A DNA stretch of 64,000 bases from Streptomyces cellostaticus (GCF_001513965.1 NZ_KQ948037.1:62001-126000), one strand, 5' to 3'. Positions 1-8,638 are shown, numbered from the stretch's first letter. The notes: a model not told the origin generated them from the sequence alone. Program-made: numbers and translations.

Positions 1-605
1 TTGAAGAACTCCAGGTCGAGCGTGCGCTGGCTGTCGACCTCCCAGAGCAGCGGCTCGGCCTGATTGCGGCCCTCGGGTGCCTCGATGCCCCACAGATGGA
101 CGCGCGCACCGTAGCCCTGGGCCGCCTCCACCGCCGACACCAGGTCCTCGTCGCCGCCGAGCAGGGCCGCGTCGCTGATCGCGCGGTGGCGGGCGAGGGA
201 CTCCAGGTCGGAGCGGATGAGGGAGTCGACGCCCTTCTGCTGGTTGTTGGCGTTGAGATTGCCGAGGCGGACCTTGACGTCGGGCAGTTCGGCGATGGAC
301 TGCTGCTCGGCGGTGTGGATGCGGCGGCGGGCGCCGTCGTACCAGTAGACGCGCAGCAGGCGGCTGTCCGCGAAGATCGTGCGTGCCTTGTCGATGAGCG
401 CGTCGATCAGGCCCTCGGCATCGAGGTCGAAGGCCCGGCGGTCCTCGGTCCCGGCGACCAGTCGGCCCGCCGCCGCGTACAGATAGCCCGCGTCGACGAA
501 GATCGCGTGGGTCGAGGGCGTCTTCGCCACCTCGGCGAGCATGCGCTGCAGGAGCTCGTTCGTGTGGTCGATGCGGGCGGTGAGGGCCGCCAGGTCGTCG
601 TTCAT
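1..605 (-). CDS. NYN domain protein (PIN-like nuclease), 3' end outside window
   Basis: About 200 codons are readable before the gene runs off the left edge. The N-terminal ~35 residues form a short helix (MNDDLAALTARIDHTNELL). An NYN/PIN-like fold follows, with the early acidic strand IFVDAGYLYAAAG, the central GVDSLIRSDLESLA segment and the late LLGGDEDLVSAVEAA strand, whose aspartates are expected to bind metal in this family. NYN proteins are putative RNases; the RNA substrate is unknown here. The ATG at 605 is chosen because TTGTGT-18-GACAAT lies 7 bases upstream. An in-frame ATG at 614 would add three residues. The family call is confident; nuclease activity is inferred. Confidence 0.85.
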   Translation of the reverse strand, partial: MNDDLAALTARIDHTNELLQRMLAEVAKTPSTHAIFVDAGYLYAAAGRLVAGTEDRRAFDLDAEGLIDALIDKARTIFADSRLLRVYWYDGARRRIHTAEQQSIAELPDVKVRLGNLNANNQQKGVDSLIRSDLESLARHRAISDAALLGGDEDLVSAVEAAQGYGARVHLWGIEAPEGRNQAEPLLWEVDSQRTLDLEFF

Positions 606-612
606 CGTCTCC

Positions 613-642
613 ATTGTCCCGGCCGTCACGCTGCGAACACAA
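613..642 (-). promoter_or_regulatory. candidate promoter of the NYN gene
   Basis: On the minus strand TTGTGT (637-642) and GACAAT (613-618) are separated by 18 bases. The second box ends 7 bases before the ATG at 605, so the mRNA could be nearly leaderless. Recognised by eye only. Confidence 0.3.
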
Positions 643-808
643 CCGGTCCCGGTCAGTCCCGTTAACCCGCTTACCGGTCGGTAATTAGTCGTTCGAAAAA
701 TTTCTTTAGCGTAGGGAATGTTTGTAACACGCAGCCCGTTGACTAGAACGACACCACGTCACACCCAGTAGTTCTCCGCAGGAGGATGACCAGACGAAGG
801 GAGAAGCC

Positions 809-961
809 ATGCGCTTCGAAATCATGCGACTCGACGAGGTCGACGGCACCACCGTGGACAGCACCGTCGTGGACGCCGCCTCCGTCAACCGGATCGTTCA
901 GCAGGCCGCCGCCATCGGACAGCGCCTGTGGATCCGCCCGGCCGAGGCCTCGGCCTCGTAA
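809..961 (+). CDS. conserved 50-residue small protein, function unknown
   Basis: An ATG preceded by the purine-rich GAAGGGAGAA opens a 50-codon frame ending in TAA. The product (MRFEIMRLDEVDGTTVDSTV at the start, RLWIRPAEASAS at the end) has no signal peptide or membrane segment. It has a central amphipathic stretch NRIVQQAAAIGQRL. I believe similar 50-residue proteins are widespread in Streptomyces but know no function. It lies in the gap between the divergent NYN gene and the convergent marC gene, with its own ribosome-binding site. Codon third positions are G/C rich, as expected for a real Streptomyces gene. Confidence 0.7.
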   Translation: MRFEIMRLDEVDGTTVDSTVVDAASVNRIVQQAAAIGQRLWIRPAEASAS

Positions 962-1005
962 CGGGCAGCGACACTCAAGCTTTCCGGGGGAGCCGAGGCC
1001 ATGTC

Positions 1006-1611
1006 TCAGCTCCCCCGGATCACCTGAGTGACGCCGTTGATGATCTGCTGCACGGCGATCGCGGAGAGCATCATGCCCGCGAGCCGCGTCACCAGGACCA
1101 CGCCGCCGTCCTTGATGACCCGGATGATCAGCAGCGAGTAACGCATCACCAGCCACAGCACGACGTGGATCGCAAGGATCGCGGACCACACCGAGACCTG
1201 CGTGGCCACACTGCCGGCCTTCTGGACGGCCAGGATCACGGACACGATGGCACCGGGGCCCGCCAGCAGCGGCATGCCCAGCGGCACGAGGGCGACGTTC
1301 ACGTCCTTGGTCTGCTTCGGCTCGTCGGTCTTGCCGGTGAGCAGGTCGAGCGCGATCAGCAGAAGCAGCAGACCGCCCGCGATCATCAGCGCGGGGACAG
1401 AGACGTGCAGATAGTTCAGGATCTGGTGGCCCAGGACACCGAAGACGGCGATGACCCCGCCCGCCACACAGACGGCCTGGAAGGCCATCCGCTTCTGCAC
1501 CTTGGCGGGGCGCCCCGCGGTCAGCGCGAGGAAGATCGGGGTGATCCCGGGGGGATCCATGATGACAAAAAGGGTCAGGAAAAGAGAGCCGAAGACAGCG
1601 ACGTCGAACAT
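1006..1611 (-). CDS. MarC family integral membrane protein
   Basis: A 201-residue protein of the MarC/UPF0056 family, which has about six membrane segments; transport function is not established for the family. Visible features are the N-terminal segment FGSLFLTLFVIMDPPGITPIF with the conserved DPPG motif, hydrophobic helices around residues 40-60, 67-88, 105-125, 137-157 and 180-195, and the family-typical VPLGMPLLAGPGAI. The start is the ATG at 1611; longer readings toward the PHP gene lack family sequence. It lies just downstream of the PHP gene on the same strand (68 bases) and may be cotranscribed. Confidence 0.9.
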   Translation of the reverse strand: MFDVAVFGSLFLTLFVIMDPPGITPIFLALTAGRPAKVQKRMAFQAVCVAGGVIAVFGVLGHQILNYLHVSVPALMIAGGLLLLLIALDLLTGKTDEPKQTKDVNVALVPLGMPLLAGPGAIVSVILAVQKAGSVATQVSVWSAILAIHVVLWLVMRYSLLIIRVIKDGGVVLVTRLAGMMLSAIAVQQIINGVTQVIRGS

Positions 1612-1679
1612 GGGGGAAGCACAAGCCTTGCAGGAAGAAGAACGGGTGTGAGGTGGAGCGGGATCGACCCCTGAGGGTC

Positions 1680-2537
1680 TCAGGCCCCGCCGGTCCCCGG
1701 GACGGGAAACGCGCCGGTGGCCCGCCGAATGATCTCCCCGTACACCTCGGGGTCCGTCGTGTACTCGCCGAGCGAGACGCTCTTGCGGCTGCCGTGGTAG
1801 TCCGAGGACCCCGTGACCAGCAGCCCCAGCTCCTTCGCGAGGCCCCGCAGACGGGCCCGCGCGTCGGCGTCGTGGTCCATGTGGTCGACCTCGATGCCGT
1901 CCAGACCGGCCGCGGCCAGCTCGGCGATCGCGGACTCCGGCACCGTACGGCCGCGCTTGGCGGCGGCCGGGTGCGCGAAGACGGCCACGCCGCCCGCGCC
2001 CTTGACCAGCCGGATCGCCTCGAAGGGGTCGGTCTCGTGCTTCTCCACGAAGGCCCGGCCGCCGTCGGCCAGCCACTCCTCGGTGAACGCGTCGCTCACC
2101 GTGGGCACCACACCCAGCTCGACGAGCGCGCTGGCGACATGCGGACGCCCCACGGAACCGCCGGCGGCGATCCGCTCGACCTGCTCCCAGGTGACCGGCA
2201 CGCCCAGCGCGTTCAGCTTGGCGACCATGCCCTGGGCCCGCGGCACCCGGTCGTCCCGGACCAGCTCGCGCTCGGCGAGCAGGGCGGGCTCCTCGGGATC
2301 GAAGAGGTAGGCCAGCATGTGCATGGAGATGCCGTCGATACGGCAGGACAACTCGGCACCGGTGACCAGGGTGAGCCCCTCGGGCAGCGCGGCGATCGCC
2401 TCGGCGTACCCACGGGTGGTGTCGTGGTCCGTCAGCGCGAGGACGTCCAGACCGGCCGCCGCGGCACCCCGCACCAGCTCGGCCGGGGTGTCCGTACCGT
2501 CGGAGGCCGTGGAGTGACAGTGCAGGTCGATGCGCAC
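1680..2537 (-). CDS. PHP domain metal-dependent phosphoesterase
   Basis: A 285-residue PHP protein. The signature metal ligands are visible: RIDLHCHSTASDG at the N-terminus, LTDHDTTRGYAEA around residue 38, a central ELSCR segment, VAVFAHPAAAKRG around residue 190, and GSSDYHG near the C-terminus. Members related to E. coli YciV/RnaseAM act on short nucleotides or nucleotide 3',5'-bisphosphates; the substrate here is inferred only. The start is the GTG at 2537, supported by GGAG eight bases upstream. The gene probably forms a transcription unit with marC downstream. Confidence 0.9.
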   Translation of the reverse strand: MRIDLHCHSTASDGTDTPAELVRGAAAAGLDVLALTDHDTTRGYAEAIAALPEGLTLVTGAELSCRIDGISMHMLAYLFDPEEPALLAERELVRDDRVPRAQGMVAKLNALGVPVTWEQVERIAAGGSVGRPHVASALVELGVVPTVSDAFTEEWLADGGRAFVEKHETDPFEAIRLVKGAGGVAVFAHPAAAKRGRTVPESAIAELAAAGLDGIEVDHMDHDADARARLRGLAKELGLLVTGSSDYHGSRKSVSLGEYTTDPEVYGEIIRRATGAFPVPGTGGA

Positions 2538-2770
2538 GACGCGTACTCCAGGCGATGACGGATGGAAGGGGACACCTAAGGATAGCGGGAGGACAGCGAT
2601 GCCTTGTCACACCCGCACCCCATCAGCACCCCCTACACACACCCACCCCGGGGCGGCGCAGCCGCCAGGGGCGCCGGGCCGTGTCCGTCAGCGGCTCCGC
2701 CGCGGGGCGCGACCAGCCACGACAGACCCGCACCCGGCAACGACCCGCACACCCCCGAAACTCCCCCGCC

Positions 2771-3412
2771 CTACGGCCGAAGCAAGCGCGGCGACAACGC
2801 CCCGCAGGGCACCAGGTCCAACTCGGCCCCCGCATCCCGCAGATCCGTCAGCACCAGCTCGTCGTACATGAGCAGCCCGGACTGCTCGGGCCACACCACC
2901 GCCCACAGCCACAGCCCCAGGGCCTCGCCCGCGAAGACGGCACGGTCGTCGGGCGCGCCGGAGACATGCCAGAGCGGGGTCGGCCGGCCGGCGGCCAGGA
3001 CCTTGGCCTGGGGCGGCTTCTCGACGTTCAGGTACGGCCCCGGGTCGGGGCCGTCGATGCCCGCGTACCGCGCGCCGAGGCCGACGCCGAGTTCCTCGGC
3101 GACCAGGATCAGCTCACCCATACCGCCGAGCGGGCCGGGGCCGGAGCAGGCCACGGCGCTGGCGCGACCGCCGCTGCGGTCGTCCCCCGCATAGGTCACG
3201 CCCGTGAACAGCCACCCGATCGACAGCGGCCACGGCATCCACACCGGAACCTGTGTGCGGTGCACCACGACGTTGAGCGCCTCGACGCTGGGCGGGATCA
3301 CGGGCTGCAGCGGATACACCGTCCCGTGCACGTCGCACTGCCAGGAATCGGCGAAAAGGCCGGGAGCCCTGACCCGGCCACCACACTTCGGGCAACTGGG
3401 TTCGCCCCTCAT
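2771..3412 (-). CDS. DUF6758 family protein with N-terminal zinc ribbon
   Basis: A 213-residue cytosolic protein. The first 30 residues hold a CPKCGG pair and a later WQCDVHG, suggesting a zinc ribbon. The body contains IPPSVEALNVVVHRTQVPVW and AGDDRSGGRASAVACSGPGPLGG, typical of the actinobacterial family I recognise as DUF6758. No enzymatic motif is evident. The ATG at 3412 has GGAG four bases upstream. The gap to the PHP gene (2538-2770) shows no further gene. Function unknown. Confidence 0.75.
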   Translation of the reverse strand: MRGEPSCPKCGGRVRAPGLFADSWQCDVHGTVYPLQPVIPPSVEALNVVVHRTQVPVWMPWPLSIGWLFTGVTYAGDDRSGGRASAVACSGPGPLGGMGELILVAEELGVGLGARYAGIDGPDPGPYLNVEKPPQAKVLAAGRPTPLWHVSGAPDDRAVFAGEALGLWLWAVVWPEQSGLLMYDELVLTDLRDAGAELDLVPCGALSPRLLRP

Positions 3413-3598
3413 AGGGCTCCACGGTCCTACCCCGGCCCGCCCACGTCAAGGACGATCACCCGTCCGGACGGAACGCGGCCACGTCACCACGGCACCGCGG
3501 CGGCCACCGCGGTGCCGGGCCCGGTGGTGGCCCTCGTACGCCGCCTTTGCCAACTGGCCGATTTCAGCCTTGTGTTGGTGAGTTCGGTCACCTCCGGA

Positions 3599-4195
3599 TC
3601 AGTCGAGCGGGACGGACCTGCGGACGGGATCCCTCAGGTCCGTCCCGTTCGCGAGCCAGCGCTCCTGGAGGGCCTGCGCGCCGTGCACCCGCTTCCAGGC
3701 GGCCTCGTTCGGGGTCATCGGCAGCAGCGGCAGGAACCGCACGGGATCCATCGGCTCGTCCAGCTCCAGATCCTCGACGAGGCCGCCGGGTTCGCCCACC
3801 AGGACCGAGGTGAAGGGGGCGCCGGGCCACAGCGGCTCACCCACCTCCAGGGAGGCGCCGGGGGCCACCACCACGCCTTCCACCTGCGGGGACGCGGCGA
3901 GTACCGCGAGTGCGCGGAGCACCTTGTCGGTGTCCGCGAGACCCGCGCGGACGGACAGCACCAGCTCGGCGCGGGGGCCCTTGACGGGGTCGGCGAGCAT
4001 GGCCGTGGGGTCCGTCATGGGGTGCACCGACATGCCGAGCGTGGCGTAGCGGACCACGGCTCCCTCTTGATCGGAATCCTGGAAGCGGAGCACCTCGATG
4101 CGGTCCGTACCGAGGAAGGTGACCGCGGCGCGCGCGTCCGGTTCACCCAGCGAAGTGCTCAACCGTGCCTCGACCAGAGGAAGAACATCAACCAT
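3599..4195 (-). CDS. suppressor-of-fused (SUFU) domain protein
   Basis: A SUFU-domain protein of about 198 residues beginning MVDVLPLVEARL. It has the bacterial SUFU features LRFQDSD, VRYATLGMSVHPM, PRAELVLSVRAG and FLPLLPMTPNEAAWKR. Bacterial SUFU proteins are often immunity proteins or partners of polymorphic toxins, but this copy is solitary and that role is not supported here. The ATG at 4195 is preferred because TATGCT sits exactly six bases upstream, as in leaderless mRNAs. A TTG at 4228 with AAGG upstream would add 11 residues. Confidence 0.8.
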   Translation of the reverse strand: MVDVLPLVEARLSTSLGEPDARAAVTFLGTDRIEVLRFQDSDQEGAVVRYATLGMSVHPMTDPTAMLADPVKGPRAELVLSVRAGLADTDKVLRALAVLAASPQVEGVVVAPGASLEVGEPLWPGAPFTSVLVGEPGGLVEDLELDEPMDPVRFLPLLPMTPNEAAWKRVHGAQALQERWLANGTDLRDPVRRSVPLD

Positions 4196-4201
4196 GCGGT
4201 G

Positions 4202-4207
4202 AGCATA
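4202..4207 (-). promoter_or_regulatory. -10 box TATGCT of a leaderless SUFU mRNA
   Basis: TATGCT on the minus strand, then CACCGC, then the ATG at 4195. The six-base spacing would put the transcription start at the start codon. Confidence 0.45.
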
Positions 4208-4362
4208 GAACTCGTCAGTAGCGGGCAAAGCGGCACCTTGACACTTCGGGTGACTGCTACGCTGAGCCGGTAGTTCGGGGCAGCACGCAGAAGCGTCGCT
4301 ATCGAGTCCCGACGCCGATGAGTCTCCCTTACGAGGGACCGGCCGGAGGAGGTGGGGCTGTC

Positions 4363-4410
4363 ATGGATCGAAGTCGACCTGGTAGTACCACTCGCTCTTC
4401 CGGCTGCTGA
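4363..4410 (+). CDS. candidate leader peptide in the corA 5' leader
   Basis: A 15-codon frame (MDRSRPGSTTRSSGC, stop TGA) begins 10 bases after a near-perfect GGAGGAGG ribosome-binding site. It lies 243 bases before the CorA start. The downstream leader (4411-4650) is pyrimidine-rich with TTC/CTT runs, a composition that would suit Rho loading. I see no classical M-box consensus. In Salmonella, corA is controlled by a translated leader ORF and Rho; an analogous role here is inference. The short peptide could also be fortuitous. Confidence 0.4.
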   Translation: MDRSRPGSTTRSSGC

Positions 4411-4653
4411 TCTGGTTCCCGGCTGGCTGCCGCCTTCCTTTTCGCTTCGTTGTTCGGAAGAGCACTTCGTTTCGCTTTGCCTGATCTGTCTGACCTGAAT
4501 CAGTTCTGCATCAGCAGCGAAGTCGCCACCGCAACGGTGCGGTGCTCCCCGCTTTGTGGACGTGCCAAACATCCGCAGTCAGGACGTCCTCATTCCGGGT
4601 AGTTCCACCCGTCGCCGCGCGCTGTCGCTGCCCGCCTGCGAAGGAGCCTGCCC

Positions 4654-5784
4654 ATGTCGATGATCCGAGACCTGCGCGCCGTGGTCCGCCCCTCCACTCG
4701 TCCCTTGCTGCGCAAGCAGACGAGCACGAGCGTCTCGTACGACACCACGCGCGACCCCGCAACGCCCTCGGCCGTCGTCGACTGCGCCGTCTACCGCGAC
4801 GGTTCCCGGGTCCCGAGCAGCAAGCCGCTGACCCCGCACGAGGCGATGCGGCTGGTGCGCCGTGACGGCGGGTTCGTGTGGATCGGCCTGCACGAGCCGA
4901 CCGAGTCGGAATTCGCGGGTATCGCCGCCGAGTTCGGGCTGCACCCGCTGGCCGTCGAGGACGCGGTGCAGGCCCATCAGCGGCCCAAGCTGGAGCGGTA
5001 CGACGACTCGCTCTTCACCGTCTTCAAGACCATCCACTACGTCGAGCACGACGAGCTGACCGCCAACAGCGAGGTGGTCGAGACCGGCGAGGTCATGTGC
5101 TTCACCGGCCGGGACTTCTTCATCACCGTCCGGCACGGCGGCCAGGGCTCCCTGCGGGCGCTGCGGCACCGGCTGCAGGACGACCCCGAGCTGCTCGCGA
5201 AGGGGCCCTCGGCCGTGCTGCACGCCATCGCCGACCATGTCGTGGACGGCTACATCGCGGTGGCCGACGCGGTGCAGGACGACATCGACGAGGTGGAGAC
5301 CGAGGTCTTCTCGCCCGGCCGCAGAGGCGGGGTCTCGCGCGGTGTGGACTCGGCGCGGATCTACCAACTCAAGCGGGAGGTGCTGGAGTTCAAGCGGGCG
5401 GTGGCTCCGCTGCTGCGGCCGATGCAGCTGCTGAGCGAGCGGCCGATGCGGCTGGTCGACCCGGACATCCAGAAGTACTTCCGGGACGTCGCCGACCACC
5501 TCGCCCGCGTCCAGGAGCAGGTGCTGGGCTTCGACGAACTCCTCAACTCCATCCTCCAGGCCAACCTCGCTCAGGCGTCGGTCGCGCAGAACGAGGACAT
5601 GCGCAAGATCACCGCCTGGGCGGCGATCATCGCCGTGCCGACGATGGTGTGCGGGGTGTACGGCATGAACTTCAAGCACATGCCCGAGCTGCACTGGAAG
5701 TACGGATACCCAGTGATCATGGGCATCACGGTCGTCCTGTGTCTGGGCATCCACCGCACGCTCAAGCGCAACGGCTGGCTGTGA
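4654..5784 (+). CDS. corA: CorA magnesium/cobalt transporter
   Basis: A 376-residue CorA channel. A soluble cytoplasmic domain (residues 1-310) rich in charged helices is followed by two C-terminal membrane helices at about 319-337 and 350-368. The family-defining GMN motif (YGMNF, residues 337-339) sits at the end of the first helix. CorA pentamers import Mg2+ and sense it through the cytoplasmic funnel. The ATG at 4654 follows GAAGGAG. The leader is about 420 bases long with a small ORF, hinting at post-initiation control. An MgtE_N/CBS protein gene lies about 1.5 kb downstream. Confidence 0.95.
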   Translation: MSMIRDLRAVVRPSTRPLLRKQTSTSVSYDTTRDPATPSAVVDCAVYRDGSRVPSSKPLTPHEAMRLVRRDGGFVWIGLHEPTESEFAGIAAEFGLHPLAVEDAVQAHQRPKLERYDDSLFTVFKTIHYVEHDELTANSEVVETGEVMCFTGRDFFITVRHGGQGSLRALRHRLQDDPELLAKGPSAVLHAIADHVVDGYIAVADAVQDDIDEVETEVFSPGRRGGVSRGVDSARIYQLKREVLEFKRAVAPLLRPMQLLSERPMRLVDPDIQKYFRDVADHLARVQEQVLGFDELLNSILQANLAQASVAQNEDMRKITAWAAIIAVPTMVCGVYGMNFKHMPELHWKYGYPVIMGITVVLCLGIHRTLKRNGWL

Positions 5785-5795
5785 GCGGGGCTGGA

Positions 5796-5801
5796 TAGGC
5801 T
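5796..5801 (+). promoter_or_regulatory. -10 box TAGGCT of a leaderless mRNA
   Basis: TAGGCT followed by six bases (GAGCGC) and the ATG at 5808. This hexamer and spacing are characteristic of leaderless actinobacterial promoters. The -35 region is not clear. Confidence 0.45.
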
Positions 5802-5807
5802 GAGCGC

Positions 5808-6320
5808 ATGACAAGCGAGCTGCTCGACCAGGCCCTGATCGAGGAGGCCACCAAGAAGTCCGGCCTCATCTGGGTCAAGGGTGCCGGGGCCCCGGCGGCG
5901 CGTGCGCTGTGGCACGTGTGGCACGAGGGTGCGGTGTGCCTGGTCGGCGACGGGCCCGGGGAGCAGCCGCTGCCCGCTCTGACCGACGGCGGAGCCGCCG
6001 AGGTGACCGTGCGCAGCAAGGACAAGGGCGGCCGGCTGGTGAGCTGGCCGGCGACCGTGTCCGAGCTGGCCGCGGGCTCGCCGGAGTGGGAAGCGGCGGT
6101 CGCCGAGCTGAAGGGGAAGCGCTTGAACGCCCCCGACGGCGAGCAGATGCCGGGCCGCTGGGCCCGCGAGTGCAGGGTGCTCCGCCTGGTGCCGACGGGG
6201 CCTTCCGTGCCGTTGCCCGCCGGCAGCCTGGCACAGCGCCCGGTGCCGTCTCCGGCGACCACGCGTCAGCCGATCCCGGCGGGCTTGCCGCGGCTGCTGG
6301 CCGGGCGCCGGAAGAAGTGA
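5808..6320 (+). CDS. conserved actinobacterial protein, possible split-barrel fold
   Basis: A 170-residue soluble protein. The N-terminal ~115 residues contain SGLIWVKG, ALWHVWHEGAVCLVGDGPGE, AAEVTVRSKDKGGRLVSWPA and ECRVLRLVP. This alternation of strands resembles FMN/F420-binding split barrels of the pyridoxamine-oxidase type, but I see no diagnostic cofactor motif. The C-terminal 45 residues are Pro/Arg rich and probably disordered. It starts 23 bases after corA, yet has its own -10-like box at leaderless spacing. It is convergent with the lipoprotein gene. Function unknown. Confidence 0.7.
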   Translation: MTSELLDQALIEEATKKSGLIWVKGAGAPAARALWHVWHEGAVCLVGDGPGEQPLPALTDGGAAEVTVRSKDKGGRLVSWPATVSELAAGSPEWEAAVAELKGKRLNAPDGEQMPGRWARECRVLRLVPTGPSVPLPAGSLAQRPVPSPATTRQPIPAGLPRLLAGRRKK

Positions 6321-6405
6321 CGAAGTAACGCCGGGGCCGGGCAGGGTCCGGCACCGCCGCAGATGTGCGTCGTGACCGATCACCGTTGCGGCGGATTCGG
6401 GTGAC

Positions 6406-7143
6406 CTACGACGTCGGCAGCTGCCTGCCGTAATCCACCGTCTCCGACTTCGCAGGGTCGGTCACGGCGAAGTCCTTGCCCCAGTCCGAGAAGCGCAGGG
6501 TGCCCGCGCTGCCGCCCCGCTCCAGGCGGAGCGGATACGGCGTGCCCTTCAGGGAGACGTCGAGGGTGCCGCCGGAGCCGGAGTCGCCGGTGATGCGGAT
6601 CGTGGGGGTGCCGGACTGGTCGTGGTGGCCGTCCGCCGCCAGCTTGCCGTGCAGCGTCAGCAGACCGTCGAGGAGGAGGTCCTTGTCCGTGAAGCCGCTG
6701 AACTTCTTGTACGCGGGATCCCCCTGCGGCACCTTCACGTACTTGCCGTCGAGCTTGCCGGCGGTGCCGCCGCTGCCGCCCGCATGGTTCCAGAAGTCCG
6801 CGTCGGCCTTCAGATACAGCTGCTTGCCGACCCGCAGCAGCCGGAACGTCGCCCCCTCGGAGGTGACCGAGCCGGTACCGCCCTCGGCCTTCAGCTGCAT
6901 GTCCAGCGTGTACGTACGGCCACTGGTGACCACGGTCCCCGACAGCCGCACCGCAGGCGCCGTCTGCGCCGCGGCCCGCGTCTTCGCCTGGATCTGGTCG
7001 GCGGACAGCTTGCCGACCCCGTTGGTCCCCGCGTCCGGATTCTCGCTGCACCCCGTCAGCACCATCGCTCCCGTCACAGCCAGCGCGCATGTCGCGGTCG
7101 CCAGCGCGGCCCGGCGGGTACGGCCCTGGGGAATCGCAGTCAC
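6406..7143 (-). CDS. LppX/LprG-like lipoprotein
   Basis: A 245-residue exported lipoprotein. A basic N-terminus and hydrophobic stretch lead to the lipobox VLTGC (lipidated Cys near residue 32). The mature part has the LolA-like beta pattern of the LppX/LprG/LprF family: LSADQIQAKTRAAAQTAPAV, VRLSGTVVTSGRTYTLDMQL, YLKADADFWN and the C-terminal ITGDSGSGGTLDVSL. Mycobacterial members carry lipids across the envelope; here the ligand is unknown. The start is the GTG at 7143. It is divergent from the MgtE_N/CBS gene across 190 bases that must hold both promoters. Confidence 0.85.
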   Translation of the reverse strand: MTAIPQGRTRRAALATATCALAVTGAMVLTGCSENPDAGTNGVGKLSADQIQAKTRAAAQTAPAVRLSGTVVTSGRTYTLDMQLKAEGGTGSVTSEGATFRLLRVGKQLYLKADADFWNHAGGSGGTAGKLDGKYVKVPQGDPAYKKFSGFTDKDLLLDGLLTLHGKLAADGHHDQSGTPTIRITGDSGSGGTLDVSLKGTPYPLRLERGGSAGTLRFSDWGKDFAVTDPAKSETVDYGRQLPTS

Positions 7144-7333
7144 AGGTGGTGCTGCCTTTCTGACGGTTCCTGAGCGGCGTACGGCAGCGTACCGGGGCTC
7201 CGCCCGCCCGACGGTCCCAGTCCGTCCGGACGGCCCACCAGGGCGTACCCGATCAGGACGAGCTAGCCTGAAGCGCACCCGAGCGGTCACATCTGAGCAA
7301 TCCACACGATCCCCACGAAAAGGAAGCACAGTC

Positions 7334-8638
7334 ATGGCAGCCGGCGCCCCCCGGATCTTCGTCTCGCACGTCGCCGGGGTCCCCGTCTTCGATCCGACCG
7401 GCGACCAGGTGGGCCGCGTGCGCGATCTGGTCGTCATGCTGCGCGTCGGACGGCGGCCTCCGCGCGTCCTCGGGCTGGTCGTCGAGCTGTCCACCCGGCG
7501 CCGTATCTTCCTGCCCATGACCCGGGTCACCGGCATCGAGTCGGGGCAGGTCATCACGACCGGGGTGGTGAACGTCCGCCGCTTCGAGCAGCGGCCCACC
7601 GAGCGGCTGGTCTTCGGGGAGCTGCTGGACCGGCGGGTGACGCTGGTGGAGGCCGGCGAGGAGGTCACCGTCCTCGACGTGTCCGTGCAGCAGCTGCCCG
7701 CCCGCCGGGACTGGGAGGTCGACCGCGTCTTCGTCCGCAAGGGCAAGAAGGGCGGCGCCTTCCGGCGGGCCAAGGGCGAGACGCTGACCGTGGAGTGGTC
7801 GGCCGTCACCGGCTTCTCGCTGGAGGAGCACGGACAGGGCGCCGAGAGCCTGCTCGCCACCTTCGAGCAGCTGCGCCCCGCCGACCTCGCCAACGTCCTG
7901 CACCACCTCTCCGCCAAGCGGCGCGCCGAGGTCGCCGCCGCCCTGGACGACGACCGTCTGGCCGACGTGCTCGAGGAGCTGCCGGAGGACGACCAGATCG
8001 AGATCCTCGGCAAGCTGAAGGAGGAGCGCGCGGCGGACGTCCTGGAGGCCATGGACCCGGACGACGCGGCCGACCTGCTCTCCGAACTGCCGGAGGAGGA
8101 CCAGGAGCGGCTGCTGAGTCTGATGGAGCCCGCCGACGCGGCCGACATGCGGCGCCTGATGTCGTACGAGGAGCACACCGCGGGCGGTCTGATGACCACC
8201 GAGCCGATCGTGCTGCGCCCGGACGCCACCGTCGCCGACGCGCTCGCCCGGGTCCGCAACGCGGACCTCTCCCCCGCCCTCGCCGCCCAGGTCTACGTAT
8301 GCCGCCCGCCCGACGAGACCCCGACCGGCAAGTACCTGGGCACGGTCCACTTCCAGCGACTGTTGCGGGACCCCCCGTACACCCTGGTCAGCTCGCTCGT
8401 CGACGACGACCTGCAGCCCCTGGACCCCGACGCGGCGCTGCCCGTCGTCGCCGGGTTCTTCGCCACGTACGACATGGTCGCCGCGCCCGTCGTGGACGAG
8501 TCCGGGTCGCTGCTCGGCGCGGTGACCGTGGACGACGTGCTCGACCACATGCTGCCCGAGGACTGGCGGGAGACGGAGTTCCACCTGAACGACGAGACCG
8601 GGGCGGCGAGCGAGGGGGCGAGTGCCCATGGCTCCTGA
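7334..8638 (+). CDS. MgtE_N/CBS domain protein without a channel domain
   Basis: A 434-residue cytosolic protein. Residues 1-75 form a PRC-barrel-like start (VPVFDPTGDQVGRVRDLVVM), repeated in spirit near 95-140. Residues ~165-300 hold the MgtE_N superhelix with repeated acidic turns (ADVLEELPEDDQ, ADLLSELPEEDQE). Residues ~300-420 are a CBS pair (MTTEPIVLRPDATVADAL; VVDESGSLLGAVTVDDVLDH). In MgtE these domains form the Mg2+ sensor, but the five-helix channel is missing. The protein ends where the DUF1003 gene begins, so a sensor role is inferred. AGGAAG precedes the ATG. Confidence 0.9.
   Translation: MAAGAPRIFVSHVAGVPVFDPTGDQVGRVRDLVVMLRVGRRPPRVLGLVVELSTRRRIFLPMTRVTGIESGQVITTGVVNVRRFEQRPTERLVFGELLDRRVTLVEAGEEVTVLDVSVQQLPARRDWEVDRVFVRKGKKGGAFRRAKGETLTVEWSAVTGFSLEEHGQGAESLLATFEQLRPADLANVLHHLSAKRRAEVAAALDDDRLADVLEELPEDDQIEILGKLKEERAADVLEAMDPDDAADLLSELPEEDQERLLSLMEPADAADMRRLMSYEEHTAGGLMTTEPIVLRPDATVADALARVRNADLSPALAAQVYVCRPPDETPTGKYLGTVHFQRLLRDPPYTLVSSLVDDDLQPLDPDAALPVVAGFFATYDMVAAPVVDESGSLLGAVTVDDVLDHMLPEDWRETEFHLNDETGAASEGASAHGS

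Noticed and set aside
3599..4195. SUFU protein as immunity gene of a polymorphic toxin
   Set aside because: No toxin, secretion or repeat-containing gene lies nearby.
2555..4273. Long plus-strand open frame (572 codons)
   Set aside because: Antisense to the DUF6758 and SUFU genes; composition is Arg/His/Gly-rich as expected of a GC-rich shadow frame.
4229..4653. M-box (ykoK) Mg2+ riboswitch before corA
   Set aside because: I could not find the conserved core; the leader ORF is the better-supported element.
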